This document shows, in pieces, positions 1 through 7,820 of a stretch of DNA of 64,000 nucleotides. This DNA comes from Acinetobacter ihumii. GTDB taxonomy: Bacteria; Pseudomonadota; Gammaproteobacteria; Pseudomonadales; Moraxellaceae. The DNA lies in contig NZ_LR130760.1 in NCBI RefSeq assembly GCF_900625095.1, positions 614,417-678,416 of the forward strand. The letters are read 5' to 3'. The notes below the pieces were generated by a model. It did not search any database, was not told the origin of the DNA, and worked only from the letters and a program-made list of their open reading frames with translations. Position 1 is the stretch's first letter. Each line of letters begins with the position of its first letter. Both the position numbers and the translations under genes were made by a program.

Positions 1-151
1 CAGACCCTTTTTCGACGACGCAGACGGACAAATCGGGTAGATTCTTTTCAATCGCAAGTTGGCGAATTTTAATCGCAGCCGATAGACCGGCAGGTCCAGC
101 ACCAACGATGACGACGTCAAATTCCATTGATTCTCGTTCAAGATTATCCAT
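1..151 (-). CDS. Electron transfer flavoprotein-ubiquinone oxidoreductase, N-terminal part (runs off the window)
   Basis: Only the first 50 codons are present. They encode an N-terminal FAD-binding dinucleotide fold with the motif VVIVGAGPAGLSAAI followed by a typical VVEKG strand. The start chosen is the ATG at 151-149, which gives an MDNLERESMEF leader; a second in-frame ATG at 127 is possible. The sequence matches the N-terminus of ETF-QO, the inner-membrane flavo/iron-sulfur enzyme that passes electrons from acyl-CoA dehydrogenases, via ETF, to ubiquinone. It is probably a housekeeping gene, but it suits the beta-oxidation genes that follow. The catalytic and FeS parts lie outside the window. 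Confidence 0.85.
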   Translation of the reverse strand, partial: MDNLERESMEFDVVIVGAGPAGLSAAIKIRQLAIEKNLPDLSVCVVEKGS

Positions 152-228
152 AATAAAAAAGAAATTAAGTTTCGCTTGTCGATATTTTAATTTGTTAATT
201 TAAATAAGACAAGCCTTATTTATATATA

Positions 229-256
229 AAAAAAGCCAGTAGGGCTAATACTGGCT
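229..256 (-). terminator. Rho-independent terminator of the 287-1528 MFS gene
   Basis: An 8-bp perfect stem (AGCCAGTA/TACTGGCT, 234-241 and 249-256) with a 7-base loop. On the minus strand it is followed by a run of T. It lies about 30 bp past the stop codon of the minus-strand transporter gene. Confidence 0.8.
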
Positions 257-286
257 ATAAACTGAAATGTTTTAGATAATTGTTAA

Positions 287-1528
287 TTATGATTTTTGTG
301 GATCATATTGTTTCTCTTTAATGAAAAGAGCAGGAATTACACCACAAATAAAGTAAGCAGCGCCCATGACGATAAAACCGAGTCCAATCGAGCCGCCAGA
401 AGCGAGGAAACCGATGGTGGCTGGAGCTATAGCTGCACCTAAACGACCCACATTATATGCACCACCAATTGCTGTGCCGCGAATTGCTGTTGGGAAACTT
501 TCTGTCATATAGGTGGCATTTACCCCGTATGGAATTCCATACAAGAAACCAAAAATGACCAATAAATACAGAATATTGTCAGGAGAGTTGTAGAAAACAA
601 TTAAAGGTAGAAAGATAGCTGTTCCAATCGCGCCAAAAGCATATGTAAATCGGCGACCCAGCTTATCTGCCATGTAACCTGCCAATATTTTCCCTAGAAT
701 CATGGCGGTATAAGTACCCACCATATAAGCGGTCATTTCTTTGAACTTCATACCGAGTTCACTTTCAAGATATGACGGCATCCAGTTATTTACACCATAG
801 TAGCCAAACTGTAGGAAACCTGCGGTCAATGCCCATAAGATAAACATATTGCGATTCCGTTTATCTTGGAAAATCAGTTTAAATGCAGATTCTTTTTCCT
901 GTTGTTGGTTTTGTATTGGTTGTAAGCGAGATTGTCTCCATGCTTCTGGCTCTGGCACCATAAGATGCATCAAAATTGCCATAAATACAGGAATAATCGC
1001 CACGTAAAACAACATACGCCAGCCATGATCTGGAATCAGCCAGCCAGCCAATAATGTCGCAACGATATAGCCCACTGTCCAGCCGGCCTGCAAAGTCCCT
1101 AAAACTGTGGTGCGATATTTTGTTGGAACATATTCAGCCATTAATGTATTACAGGCAATATATAATGAACCCAATCCCAATGAGGCGAAGAAACGTAAAA
1201 CACCAAACTGTAAAAAGCTTTGAGTCAAGCCAAGCCCACAAGTCAATAATGAAAAGGTGAGGATTGAAATGACGACAATACGGACGCGACCAAAACGGTC
1301 ACAGGCCCAGCCTCCAAAAATTCCACCAATGGCCATACCTGCCAAGGTAAAACTACCTAACATCCCCGCTTCAACTGAAGTTAATCCAAAATCTGCTTTA
1401 ATGCTGTTCAAGCTATAAGACAGCAACATTAAATCGGCACCATCGACTAACAGTGCTAAAAAAGCAAATATAAATGCAATTTTCCATGTGTTCGATCCAG
1501 CTTTGGACACGGATTGATTTGAGTTCAC
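287..1528 (-). CDS. MFS transporter, MucK/DcaK-type (aromatic acid:H+ symporter family)
   Basis: A 413-residue inner-membrane protein with about 12 hydrophobic segments. It has the MFS loop motif GGWACDRFGRVR between helices 2 and 3, and a DGADLM sequence in helix 1 matching the acidic DG-D motif of the AAHS family. It is closely similar by eye to the tandem transporters at 13748 and 15130, so a dicarboxylate or muconate-like acid is the likely substrate (inference). The start is a GTG preceded by AAAGGA at good spacing. It diverges from a class III CoA-transferase gene, and the shared intergenic region carries two palindromic operators, so uptake and CoA activation are probably controlled together by the nearby IclR proteins. 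Confidence 0.85.
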   Translation of the reverse strand: MNSNQSVSKAGSNTWKIAFIFAFLALLVDGADLMLLSYSLNSIKADFGLTSVEAGMLGSFTLAGMAIGGIFGGWACDRFGRVRIVVISILTFSLLTCGLGLTQSFLQFGVLRFFASLGLGSLYIACNTLMAEYVPTKYRTTVLGTLQAGWTVGYIVATLLAGWLIPDHGWRMLFYVAIIPVFMAILMHLMVPEPEAWRQSRLQPIQNQQQEKESAFKLIFQDKRNRNMFILWALTAGFLQFGYYGVNNWMPSYLESELGMKFKEMTAYMVGTYTAMILGKILAGYMADKLGRRFTYAFGAIGTAIFLPLIVFYNSPDNILYLLVIFGFLYGIPYGVNATYMTESFPTAIRGTAIGGAYNVGRLGAAIAPATIGFLASGGSIGLGFIVMGAAYFICGVIPALFIKEKQYDPQKS

Positions 1529-1670
1529 AGCTATATTCCTTTACTACAAATGAAATGACCTGCATCTAAATCCCGTTACATACTGAACAGGCACATACAT
1601 GAGGAGATTTGTAAAAATTTTTCGGATAGTAAAACAAAGATTGCAATAAAACAATAATTATAAAAATAAA

Positions 1671-1685
1671 TATCGCATAGCGATA
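1671..1685. promoter_or_regulatory. Palindromic operator candidate (IclR-type), copy 1
   Basis: TATCGCATAGCGATA, an inverted repeat with 6-bp perfect outer arms. It belongs to the TTTCGCA-N-TGCGAAA family found repeatedly between divergent genes in this cluster. It lies in the 356-bp gap between the MFS gene (minus) and the CoA-transferase gene (plus). The rest of the gap is AT-rich and shows nothing else beyond copy 2. Confidence 0.6.
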
Positions 1686-1811
1686 CTTTGTTATAAATAT
1701 TAAATTTATGTTTTTGAATAAGAAATTCTTAAAATGAGTACATTTAAGACTTTAGTCTTGAACTTGTCAGTATTTGCTATTAGGGATAATGAGTGTATAT
1801 TAGTTCTTTAA

Positions 1812-1826
1812 TATCGCTATGCGAAA
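1812..1826. promoter_or_regulatory. Palindromic operator candidate (IclR-type), copy 2
   Basis: TATCGCTATGCGAAA, 59 bp upstream of the ATG of the CoA-transferase gene. It has the same 15-bp layout as copy 1 at 1671, so two sites flank the divergent promoter region. Binding by one of the two IclR proteins in the cluster is inferred. Confidence 0.6.
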
Positions 1827-1884
1827 CTACGTGTTGTATTTTTGCATTAATTGATTTAGTCAGTTGTGTTTTATAGGAATAGGT

Positions 1885-3102
1885 ATGGGTGCTCTTGAGG
1901 GATATCGTGTTCTGGATTTAAGTCGAGTTTTGGCTGGACCATGGTGTGGTCAAATTCTTGCTGATTTAGGTGCAGAAGTCATTAAAGTCGAGCGTCCTAA
2001 ACGCGGTGACGATACACGTTCTTGGGGACCGCCTTGGATGAAAGATGATGCAGGTCATGACACTCATGAGGCTGCTTATTATCAATCGACCAACCGTAAC
2101 AAACTTTCTGTCGCCATTGATATTGCCACTCCAGAAGGTCAAGAAGTAGTCCGTGCTTTGGCACTTGAGTCCGATGTTTTAATTGAAAACTATAAAACAG
2201 GTTCACTTAAAAAATATGGTCTGGACTATGAAACACTGTCCAAGCTCGATCCTAAACTCATTTATTGTTCGATTACAGGGTTTGGTCAGACAGGACCACG
2301 AGCAGAAGAACCAGGATATGACTTTATCATACAAGGTATGGGCGGTTTGATGTCGGTGACAGGTGAAAAAGATGATTTGCCCGGTGGTGGACCACAAAAA
2401 TTAGGCATTGCATTTTCTGATATTACCACAGGATTATATTCAACCATCGCTATTCAGGCGGCTTTACTGAATCGGAATATTACAGGCTTGGGTCAATACA
2501 TTGATATGGCACTGCTCGATGTGCAAATTGCGACATTAGCCAATCAGGGCATGAATTATCTGGCATCTGGTAAAGTGCCGGGTCGTTATGGTAATGCACA
2601 TGCCAATATCGTGCCTTATCAAGTGTTTAAGGCATGTGATCGCGATTTTATTATTGCTTGTGGCAACGACACACAATTTATTCAGTTGTGTCAGGCGATC
2701 GGTTTACCAGAACTGCCAAATAATCCAAAATTTACTCGAAATGCTGATCGTATTAAGCACCGTGAAGAAATTACAGATTTACTTTCCGCACATTTTTCTC
2801 AAAAAACAGCAGATGAATGGGTCGCTGCAATTCATGCTGCAAAAGTGCCAGTGGGCGTGATTAATAACCTTGAACAAGCATTTGAAGAACCACAAGTCGT
2901 GGAACGTAAAATGCTGGTTGATATGCCACATCCACAACGTGAGCATCTAAAAGTGATTGGATCTCCCATTAAAATGTCACGTACCCCCATTGAATATAAA
3001 CATGCGCCTCCAATGTTAGGTCAGCATACCGATCAGATACTTTCACGAATATTGTCGAAACAAACACTGGATGAGTTAAAATCGAAAGGGATTGTAGAAT
3101 AA
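1885..3102 (+). CDS. Class III (CaiB/BaiF, formyl-CoA transferase family) CoA-transferase
   Basis: A 405-residue cytosolic enzyme of the CaiB/BaiF family, which includes the succinyl-CoA:glutarate CoA-transferase type. Family signatures are the N-terminal RVLDLSRVLAGPW, LADLGAEVIKVE, DVLIENYKTG and ITGFGQTGP. The aspartate of the VLIEN/Y-DFIIQGMGG region is expected to form the acyl intermediate. The ATG at 1885 is preferred over the upstream TTG at 1864 because it has an AGGA site six bases before it and aligns with the paralogue at 5588. It probably moves CoA from succinyl-CoA to a dicarboxylate, feeding the dca beta-oxidation genes (inference). The iclR gene at 3233 follows in the same direction after a hairpin. 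Confidence 0.85.
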   Translation: MGALEGYRVLDLSRVLAGPWCGQILADLGAEVIKVERPKRGDDTRSWGPPWMKDDAGHDTHEAAYYQSTNRNKLSVAIDIATPEGQEVVRALALESDVLIENYKTGSLKKYGLDYETLSKLDPKLIYCSITGFGQTGPRAEEPGYDFIIQGMGGLMSVTGEKDDLPGGGPQKLGIAFSDITTGLYSTIAIQAALLNRNITGLGQYIDMALLDVQIATLANQGMNYLASGKVPGRYGNAHANIVPYQVFKACDRDFIIACGNDTQFIQLCQAIGLPELPNNPKFTRNADRIKHREEITDLLSAHFSQKTADEWVAAIHAAKVPVGVINNLEQAFEEPQVVERKMLVDMPHPQREHLKVIGSPIKMSRTPIEYKHAPPMLGQHTDQILSRILSKQTLDELKSKGIVE

Positions 3103-3119
3103 TTCTACATAGAGGCGGA

Positions 3120-3165
3120 AATAGCAAAAGAAGTAAACGTATTTATACATGCTTCTTTTGCTATT
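3120..3165 (+). terminator. Long hairpin between CoA-transferase and iclR genes
   Basis: A 14-bp perfect inverted repeat (3120-3133 and 3152-3165) with an 18-base loop, just after the CoA-transferase stop. There is no clean T run after it, so it may act as a partial terminator or as an mRNA-stabilising structure. Confidence 0.5.
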
Positions 3166-3187
3166 AATAGAATAAATAGATTATAAT

Positions 3188-3202
3188 TTTCGCAATGCGA
3201 AA
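3188..3202. promoter_or_regulatory. Palindromic operator, best copy of the cluster motif
   Basis: TTTCGCAATGCGAAA: 7-bp perfect arms around one central base. It lies about 30-45 bp before the iclR start, a position that fits autoregulation. This copy defines the consensus used for the weaker copies. Confidence 0.7.
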
Positions 3203-3232
3203 CATTAACTGAATTGAGTGCGCTCTAACATC

Positions 3233-4078
3233 ATGACTGATTTAAACGAAACCGAACAAACCGAAAAACTACTGGTTCCGCTGCGCCATGAATTGCTTCA
3301 TCCAATTGAAGATATGCAGGAAGAAGATGACCGTCAATTTATTACTGCGTTAGCGCGTGGTTTAGAATTGCTGCGTTGTTTTTCTGCCAAGCAGCCACAT
3401 TTAGGCAATCAGGAATTGTCACAAATGACAGGCTTGCCTAAACCAACCATTACCCGTTTAACGCATACTTTGTCGCGTTTGGGTTATATTCGCCAAGTAC
3501 CCAACTCAACCAAATTTCAACTGTCGGTGGGAGTCTTGGCTTTTGGTTATTCAATGCTTGCCAATGTTTCTGTACGCTCTATTGCCCAGCCTTATATGAA
3601 AGAACTGGCAGACTATGCAGGGGCGGCAGTGGCGATGTCAACACGCGATCGTTTGAATATGATTTATCTGGACGTGGTACAGGGTAAGGGTAATGTTACC
3701 ATGCGTCGTCAGGTTGGAACTTATTTGCCAATACATCTCAGCTCAATGGGACGCGCCTGTTTAGCTGCAATGCCTGAAGATGAGCGTGAATTTCTACTCA
3801 ACGCGATTCGCCAAAAACATAAGGAAGACTGGATTAAGATTAATCGTGATCTGGACAAGGCATTTAAAGATTATCAGGACTTTGGTTATTGTTTCTCTAT
3901 GGGTGACTGGCATAAGGATGTGAACTCTGTGGCGGTACCTTTATTGCACGAACAGCATGGTTTGTTGGTATTTAACTGTGGTGGTCCAAGCTTTATTATG
4001 AAACGTGAAAAGCTCGAAGAAGATATCGCGCCACGTTTATTACATATGGTTAATAATATTAAAACAGAAATTGGTTAA
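3233..4078 (+). CDS. IclR-family transcriptional regulator
   Basis: About 281 residues from the ATG at 3233; an in-frame GTG at 3218 would add five. The N-terminal winged helix-turn-helix covers roughly residues 40-105, with NQELSQMTGLPKPTITRLTHTL as the recognition region. The IclR effector domain follows, with the conserved LPIHLSSMGRACLAA and NSVAVPLL stretches. It is a clear paralogue of the product of 6854-7699. Its palindromic operator at 3188 suggests autoregulation, and matching palindromes flank the neighbouring transporter and CoA-transferase genes. The effector is probably a dicarboxylate or its CoA ester (inference). Confidence 0.85.
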   Translation: MTDLNETEQTEKLLVPLRHELLHPIEDMQEEDDRQFITALARGLELLRCFSAKQPHLGNQELSQMTGLPKPTITRLTHTLSRLGYIRQVPNSTKFQLSVGVLAFGYSMLANVSVRSIAQPYMKELADYAGAAVAMSTRDRLNMIYLDVVQGKGNVTMRRQVGTYLPIHLSSMGRACLAAMPEDEREFLLNAIRQKHKEDWIKINRDLDKAFKDYQDFGYCFSMGDWHKDVNSVAVPLLHEQHGLLVFNCGGPSFIMKREKLEEDIAPRLLHMVNNIKTEIG

Positions 4079-4176
4079 TCTTATTTTTGAATAGATGTTA
4101 TTCACACGCTTTTTTTATTTCTTACATTTAAGAAAAATAAAAAGGTGTCAATAGTCAGAAAAGAAGTCTAATACTG

Positions 4177-4211
4177 AACCAGTAATACCAAAAGGGTTAC
4201 TGGTTTTTTTA
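4177..4211. terminator. Terminator between convergent iclR and MFS genes
   Basis: A 9-bp perfect stem AACCAGTAA/TTACTGGTT (4177-4185, 4197-4205) followed by a T run to 4211. It terminates the plus-strand iclR transcript and overlaps the end of the minus-strand MFS gene. Confidence 0.8.
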
Positions 4212-5390
4212 TTGGGCTAAAACAGGGGAAAGCTTGGCATCACGAATGCAAAAAACAAGTGTCAAAACAGCCAAAACAAGACCTAAAATGCAGACACCAT
4301 GCCAACCAAAATGTCGCCATGCATAGCTTCCTAGTGTGGTTCCAAGCGCACCGCCAGTGAAGTAGCCTGTCATATAAATTGCATTAAAGCGCGACTTAAG
4401 CTGTTGATTGAGTTTAAAAACAATGCTTTGATTGGTGACATGCACGGCAGATAAACATGAATAAATCAAAATAGTTCCCATCACATAAAAAATAAAGGAA
4501 ATAGGTAGTAGCACATAAAACAGCCAGCTTAAAATAATCCCTAATCCACAATAGATTGAAATTTTGTGAATATAGCCTTGATCAATATATTTACCTGAAA
4601 AATTGGCAATAAATGTTCCAATAATGCCCACGAAACCAAATAAACCAATTGTAAAATCACTAAAATGATAGGGCGCTGGTGCAAGCAAAAGTGACATAGT
4701 GGTAAAAGTCATACTGATGCCTGCAAAGGTCAAAAAGCCAATATAGGTTCGAGTACGTAAACGTTGATTTTCTTTAAAAATAGCTGGAATTGAACCTATT
4801 GTTTTAAAGTAGCTTTCTGACTGTGTGGCAGGAAAAGAGCTTATTTTGTTGTACAACACAATTGCAATCAGTAGTAATAAAAAACCACTGACCAGATAAA
4901 TCACATTCCATGCAAATAAAGTTGACATCAATCCAGATAAAGAACGTGCCAATAAAATACCAATCATTAAGCCGCTAATAAGAAAACCGACGACACGACC
5001 ACTATGCTGAATTGGAACTAAACTGGCGGCCAAGGGCAATAAAAGTTGTGCAGATACCGAAAATAAACCCGTGATTAACGTCCCTAACATGATCAGACCG
5101 ATATGACTGGAAAAGCCACTAATCAACAAACCTAAGGAGGCTAGCAACATCAGAATAAATAAGAGCCGTCTTTTTTCAAGAATATCACCTAATGGCATTA
5201 AAAAAAGCAAACCGCAGGCATAGGCAATTTGAGCGAGCGTGGGCACCCATGCGATCGTAGTTTCTGAAAGATTTAAGGCCAATGCCATTGAATGCACTAG
5301 TGGCTGACTAAAATAATTACTTCCTGAGCAAATACCAGCCGCTACTGCCATTAAAATAACGGTTGGTGTGTAGATACTCGACGATTTCAT
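4209..5390 (-). CDS. MFS transporter (paralogue of the 19225 gene)
   Basis: A 393-residue polytopic membrane protein with about 12 hydrophobic segments. The N-terminal GICSGSNYFSQPL motif and the MPLGDILEKRR loop are shared with the transporter at 19225 (GISAGSNYYNQPL, MGDFFEKRS). It is not of the DcaK/AAHS type. The substrate cannot be read from the sequence; a dicarboxylate or an export role is possible. It diverges from the second CoA-transferase gene, mirroring the 287/1885 pair, and two copies of the palindromic operator lie in between. Confidence 0.8.
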   Translation of the reverse strand: MKSSSIYTPTVILMAVAAGICSGSNYFSQPLVHSMALALNLSETTIAWVPTLAQIAYACGLLFLMPLGDILEKRRLLFILMLLASLGLLISGFSSHIGLIMLGTLITGLFSVSAQLLLPLAASLVPIQHSGRVVGFLISGLMIGILLARSLSGLMSTLFAWNVIYLVSGFLLLLIAIVLYNKISSFPATQSESYFKTIGSIPAIFKENQRLRTRTYIGFLTFAGISMTFTTMSLLLAPAPYHFSDFTIGLFGFVGIIGTFIANFSGKYIDQGYIHKISIYCGLGIILSWLFYVLLPISFIFYVMGTILIYSCLSAVHVTNQSIVFKLNQQLKSRFNAIYMTGYFTGGALGTTLGSYAWRHFGWHGVCILGLVLAVLTLVFCIRDAKLSPVLAQ

Positions 5391-5406
5391 GCAAGTTCAC
5401 TTGATT

Positions 5407-5421
5407 TTTTGCAGTGCAATC
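5407..5421. promoter_or_regulatory. Weak copy of the palindromic operator
   Basis: TTTTGCAGTGCAATC just upstream of the minus-strand MFS gene. It shares the TTTYGCA-N-TGC core with the copies at 3188 and 5492 but has a degraded right arm. Confidence 0.4.
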
Positions 5422-5491
5422 ATATTGCACCAAGAAGGGATCAATAAGCTTAATCAAAAACAAAGTTTTTTACAATAATAATAGAATTTTA

Positions 5492-5506
5492 TTTTGCAAT
5501 GCGATA
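5492..5506. promoter_or_regulatory. Palindromic operator candidate before CoA-transferase 2
   Basis: TTTTGCAATGCGATA, a close match to the cluster consensus, 82 bp before the ATG of the second CoA-transferase gene. Confidence 0.6.
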
Positions 5507-5587
5507 TTTTAATTTATTATAAATATATCGGAAAGCTAAATTCGATATCAAAGCGTTACGGAATAATGAACAACAATGAGGAAGAAT

Positions 5588-6811
5588 ATGGGTGCCTTAA
5601 CAGGATTTAGAGTGCTGGACTTAAGTCGGATTTTAGCTGGTCCTTGGTGCAGCCAAATTTTGGCAGACTTGGGTGCAGAGGTCATTAAAATTGAAAAGCC
5701 TTTTCAAGGAGATGACACACGCATTTGGGGACCTCCATTTCTCAAAACAGATGATGGACAAGACACGTCTGAGTCAGCCTATTATTTATCGGCAAATCGT
5801 GGCAAACACTCGGTTGCAATTGATATGGCAACCTCAGAAGGTCAGGCACTGATTAAAAAAATGGTGCTTGAAAGCGATGTTTTAATTGAAAATTATAAAG
5901 CTGGTTCGCTTAAGAAATATGGTCTGGACTATGAGAGCTTAAGCCAAATTAATCCCAAACTCGTATATTGCTCAATTACAGGCTTTGGACAACAAGGACC
6001 TCGCGCGACTGAACCCGGCTATGATTTTATTATACAAGGGATGGGTGGCATGATGAGTGTCACTGGTGAGCGTGATGATTTACCCGGCGGTGGCCCACAA
6101 AAAGCAGGTTTGGCATTTGCAGATTTGACTACAGGTTTATATGCTGCAATTGCGATTCAGGCAGCATTATTATCGCGTGTCACTACAGGGGAAGGTCAAC
6201 ATATTGATATGGCATTACTGGATACCCAAGTCGCTTCACTTTCAGTTTTGGCCATGAATTATTTAACTTCTGCAAAGGTACCGGGACGTTTTGGTAATGC
6301 ACATGCCAACATTGTGCCTTATCAAGTGTTTAAGGCTCAACAGGGCGAATTTATTATTGCTTGTGGGAATGACCAGCAATTTAAAGCGTTGTGTGAAAGT
6401 ATTGGTTTAGCTAAGCTTTGTGAAGATCCTAAATTTGCTAAAAATAAAGGTCGTGTCACCCATCGTGAGGAAATCAGTGACATTCTGCAACAGCATTTTA
6501 TGACGCAAACTGCACAAACTTGGGTGGATCGTATTCATGCGGTAAAAGTACCCGTCGGCATGATTAATAATTTGCAGCAGACATTAGAAGAAGAACAGGT
6601 GGTTTTTCGGGAAATGGTGGTGAATATGCAACATCCATTGCGTGCTGACTATGTCTCGATTGGCTCACCGATCAAACTTTCTAAAACGCCAGTGCAATAT
6701 GTTAAAACACCGCCTTATTTGGGTGAGGACACCGATTCCATTTTAAATCGGTTTTTATCTGCAAATGAATTGCAGGACTTAAAGGACAAAAAAGTAGTTC
6801 AACAAGGCTAA
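5588..6811 (+). CDS. Class III (CaiB/BaiF) CoA-transferase, second paralogue
   Basis: A 407-residue enzyme, highly similar along its whole length to the 1885 product. It shares RVLDLSRILAGPW, LADLGAEVIKIE, SDVLIENYKAGSLKKYG and GNAHANIVPYQVFKA. The ATG at 5588 follows a GAGGAAG site at ideal spacing; the upstream ATG at 5576 has none. The predicted role is CoA transfer from succinyl-CoA or a similar donor to a dicarboxylate. It sits between a divergent MFS gene and a convergent iclR gene, so it is alone in its transcript. The two copies may serve different chain lengths (inference). Confidence 0.85.
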   Translation: MGALTGFRVLDLSRILAGPWCSQILADLGAEVIKIEKPFQGDDTRIWGPPFLKTDDGQDTSESAYYLSANRGKHSVAIDMATSEGQALIKKMVLESDVLIENYKAGSLKKYGLDYESLSQINPKLVYCSITGFGQQGPRATEPGYDFIIQGMGGMMSVTGERDDLPGGGPQKAGLAFADLTTGLYAAIAIQAALLSRVTTGEGQHIDMALLDTQVASLSVLAMNYLTSAKVPGRFGNAHANIVPYQVFKAQQGEFIIACGNDQQFKALCESIGLAKLCEDPKFAKNKGRVTHREEISDILQQHFMTQTAQTWVDRIHAVKVPVGMINNLQQTLEEEQVVFREMVVNMQHPLRADYVSIGSPIKLSKTPVQYVKTPPYLGEDTDSILNRFLSANELQDLKDKKVVQQG

Positions 6812-6814
6812 TGT

Positions 6815-6850
6815 AAGAGGAGCATTGATATGAATCAAATGTTCCTTTTT
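6815..6850. terminator. Terminator between convergent CoA-transferase 2 and iclR 2
   Basis: An imperfect stem of AGGAGCATT-GAT against ATC-AAATGTTCCT, followed on the plus strand by TTTTTTATTT. It lies in the 42-bp gap between the two stop codons. Confidence 0.6.
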
Positions 6851-6853
6851 TAT

Positions 6854-7699
6854 TTATAAACTCTCAGTTAAAGCATCCTGAATGCTATGCACCATATATT
6901 TTAAACGTGGGCCAATCTCTTCAATGGTTTTTTCAGCACTTAATAAATAAGAGGGCGAACCACAGTTAAACACATATAAACCATGTTTTGAGCTAACCAA
7001 TGGCACAGCCACAGAATTAATGCCTTGCTGCCATTCACCTAAAGAAAGGCAATAACCATGTTTTGCATATTGTTCAAAAGCACGTTCAAGCTGCTCTTTA
7101 ATCTCTGGCCATTGTTCTGGTTCACGTTTTTTAATCGCTTCTAAAATTAGATTGCGTTTATATTCTGGAGTTGCTGCCAAACAGGCTCGACCCATTGAGC
7201 TTGTATGCAAAGGCAGGGTTGAGCCAATGGGACGACGTAAGGTGCTATTGGTCTGTACTACATCCAAATACAGCATATTTAAACGATCACGAGCAGCCAG
7301 TGCTACAGGTGCCTGCGCATAAAGACTCATTTCTTCCATAAATGGATGTGCTGTAGTTCGAATAGTTAGATTCGATAGCGCAGCATAACCTAAAGAAAGT
7401 ACGCCGATATCCAGCATATATTTGGGAGAATCTGGCATCTGTTTCAAATAGCCTAAGCTAACTAATGTATTACAAAGGCGGGCAATGGTCGGCTTGGGTA
7501 AACCCGTCATTTTTGCCAGTTCCAGATTACCTAATACTTGATGTTGTAAAGAAAAACAGCGTAGAAGTTCTAAACCACGTGCCAACGATGCAATAAATTG
7601 AGGGTTATTTTCACGATGAATATGTGAAATAGGATCTAAACGAATTTCATCAAAATTAGGGGTTTTATCATTTTTTTTAGTATTACTACTTTGCGACAT
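6854..7699 (-). CDS. IclR-family transcriptional regulator, second paralogue
   Basis: 281 residues with an N-terminal winged helix-turn-helix (NLELAKMTGLPKPTIARLCNTLVSLGY split over two helices, roughly residues 55-85) and a C-terminal IclR sensor domain (LPLHTSSMGRACLAA, NSVAVPLV). It is paralogous to the 3233 regulator. A cluster palindrome at 7745 lies about 45 bp upstream of its start, consistent with autoregulation. Its position between CoA-transferase 2 and the dca beta-oxidation operon suggests it controls one or both. Confidence 0.85.
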   Translation of the reverse strand: MSQSSNTKKNDKTPNFDEIRLDPISHIHRENNPQFIASLARGLELLRCFSLQHQVLGNLELAKMTGLPKPTIARLCNTLVSLGYLKQMPDSPKYMLDIGVLSLGYAALSNLTIRTTAHPFMEEMSLYAQAPVALAARDRLNMLYLDVVQTNSTLRRPIGSTLPLHTSSMGRACLAATPEYKRNLILEAIKKREPEQWPEIKEQLERAFEQYAKHGYCLSLGEWQQGINSVAVPLVSSKHGLYVFNCGSPSYLLSAEKTIEEIGPRLKYMVHSIQDALTESL

Positions 7700-7744
7700 T
7701 GAATTCTCAAATTAAAGGTCTAGTGCCGATCATAGAGCATTTTA

Positions 7745-7759
7745 TTTCGCATTGTAAAA
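7745..7759. promoter_or_regulatory. Operator half-match upstream of iclR 2
   Basis: TTTCGCATTGTAAAA: perfect left half of the cluster palindrome and a degraded right half. It sits in the promoter region of the minus-strand iclR gene. Confidence 0.45.
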
Positions 7760-7801
7760 TAAATGAATCCATTCATCACTGCTGTGGTGATGAATGGATA
7801 T
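7760..7801 (-). terminator. Terminator of the dcaEHF operon
   Basis: A 13-bp perfect stem ATCCATTCATCAC/GTGATGAATGGAT (7767-7779, 7787-7799), 20 bp beyond the thiolase stop. On the minus strand it is followed by a T-rich stretch. Confidence 0.65.
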
Positions 7802-7820
7802 TTTTAGGGATCAGTTAGGG

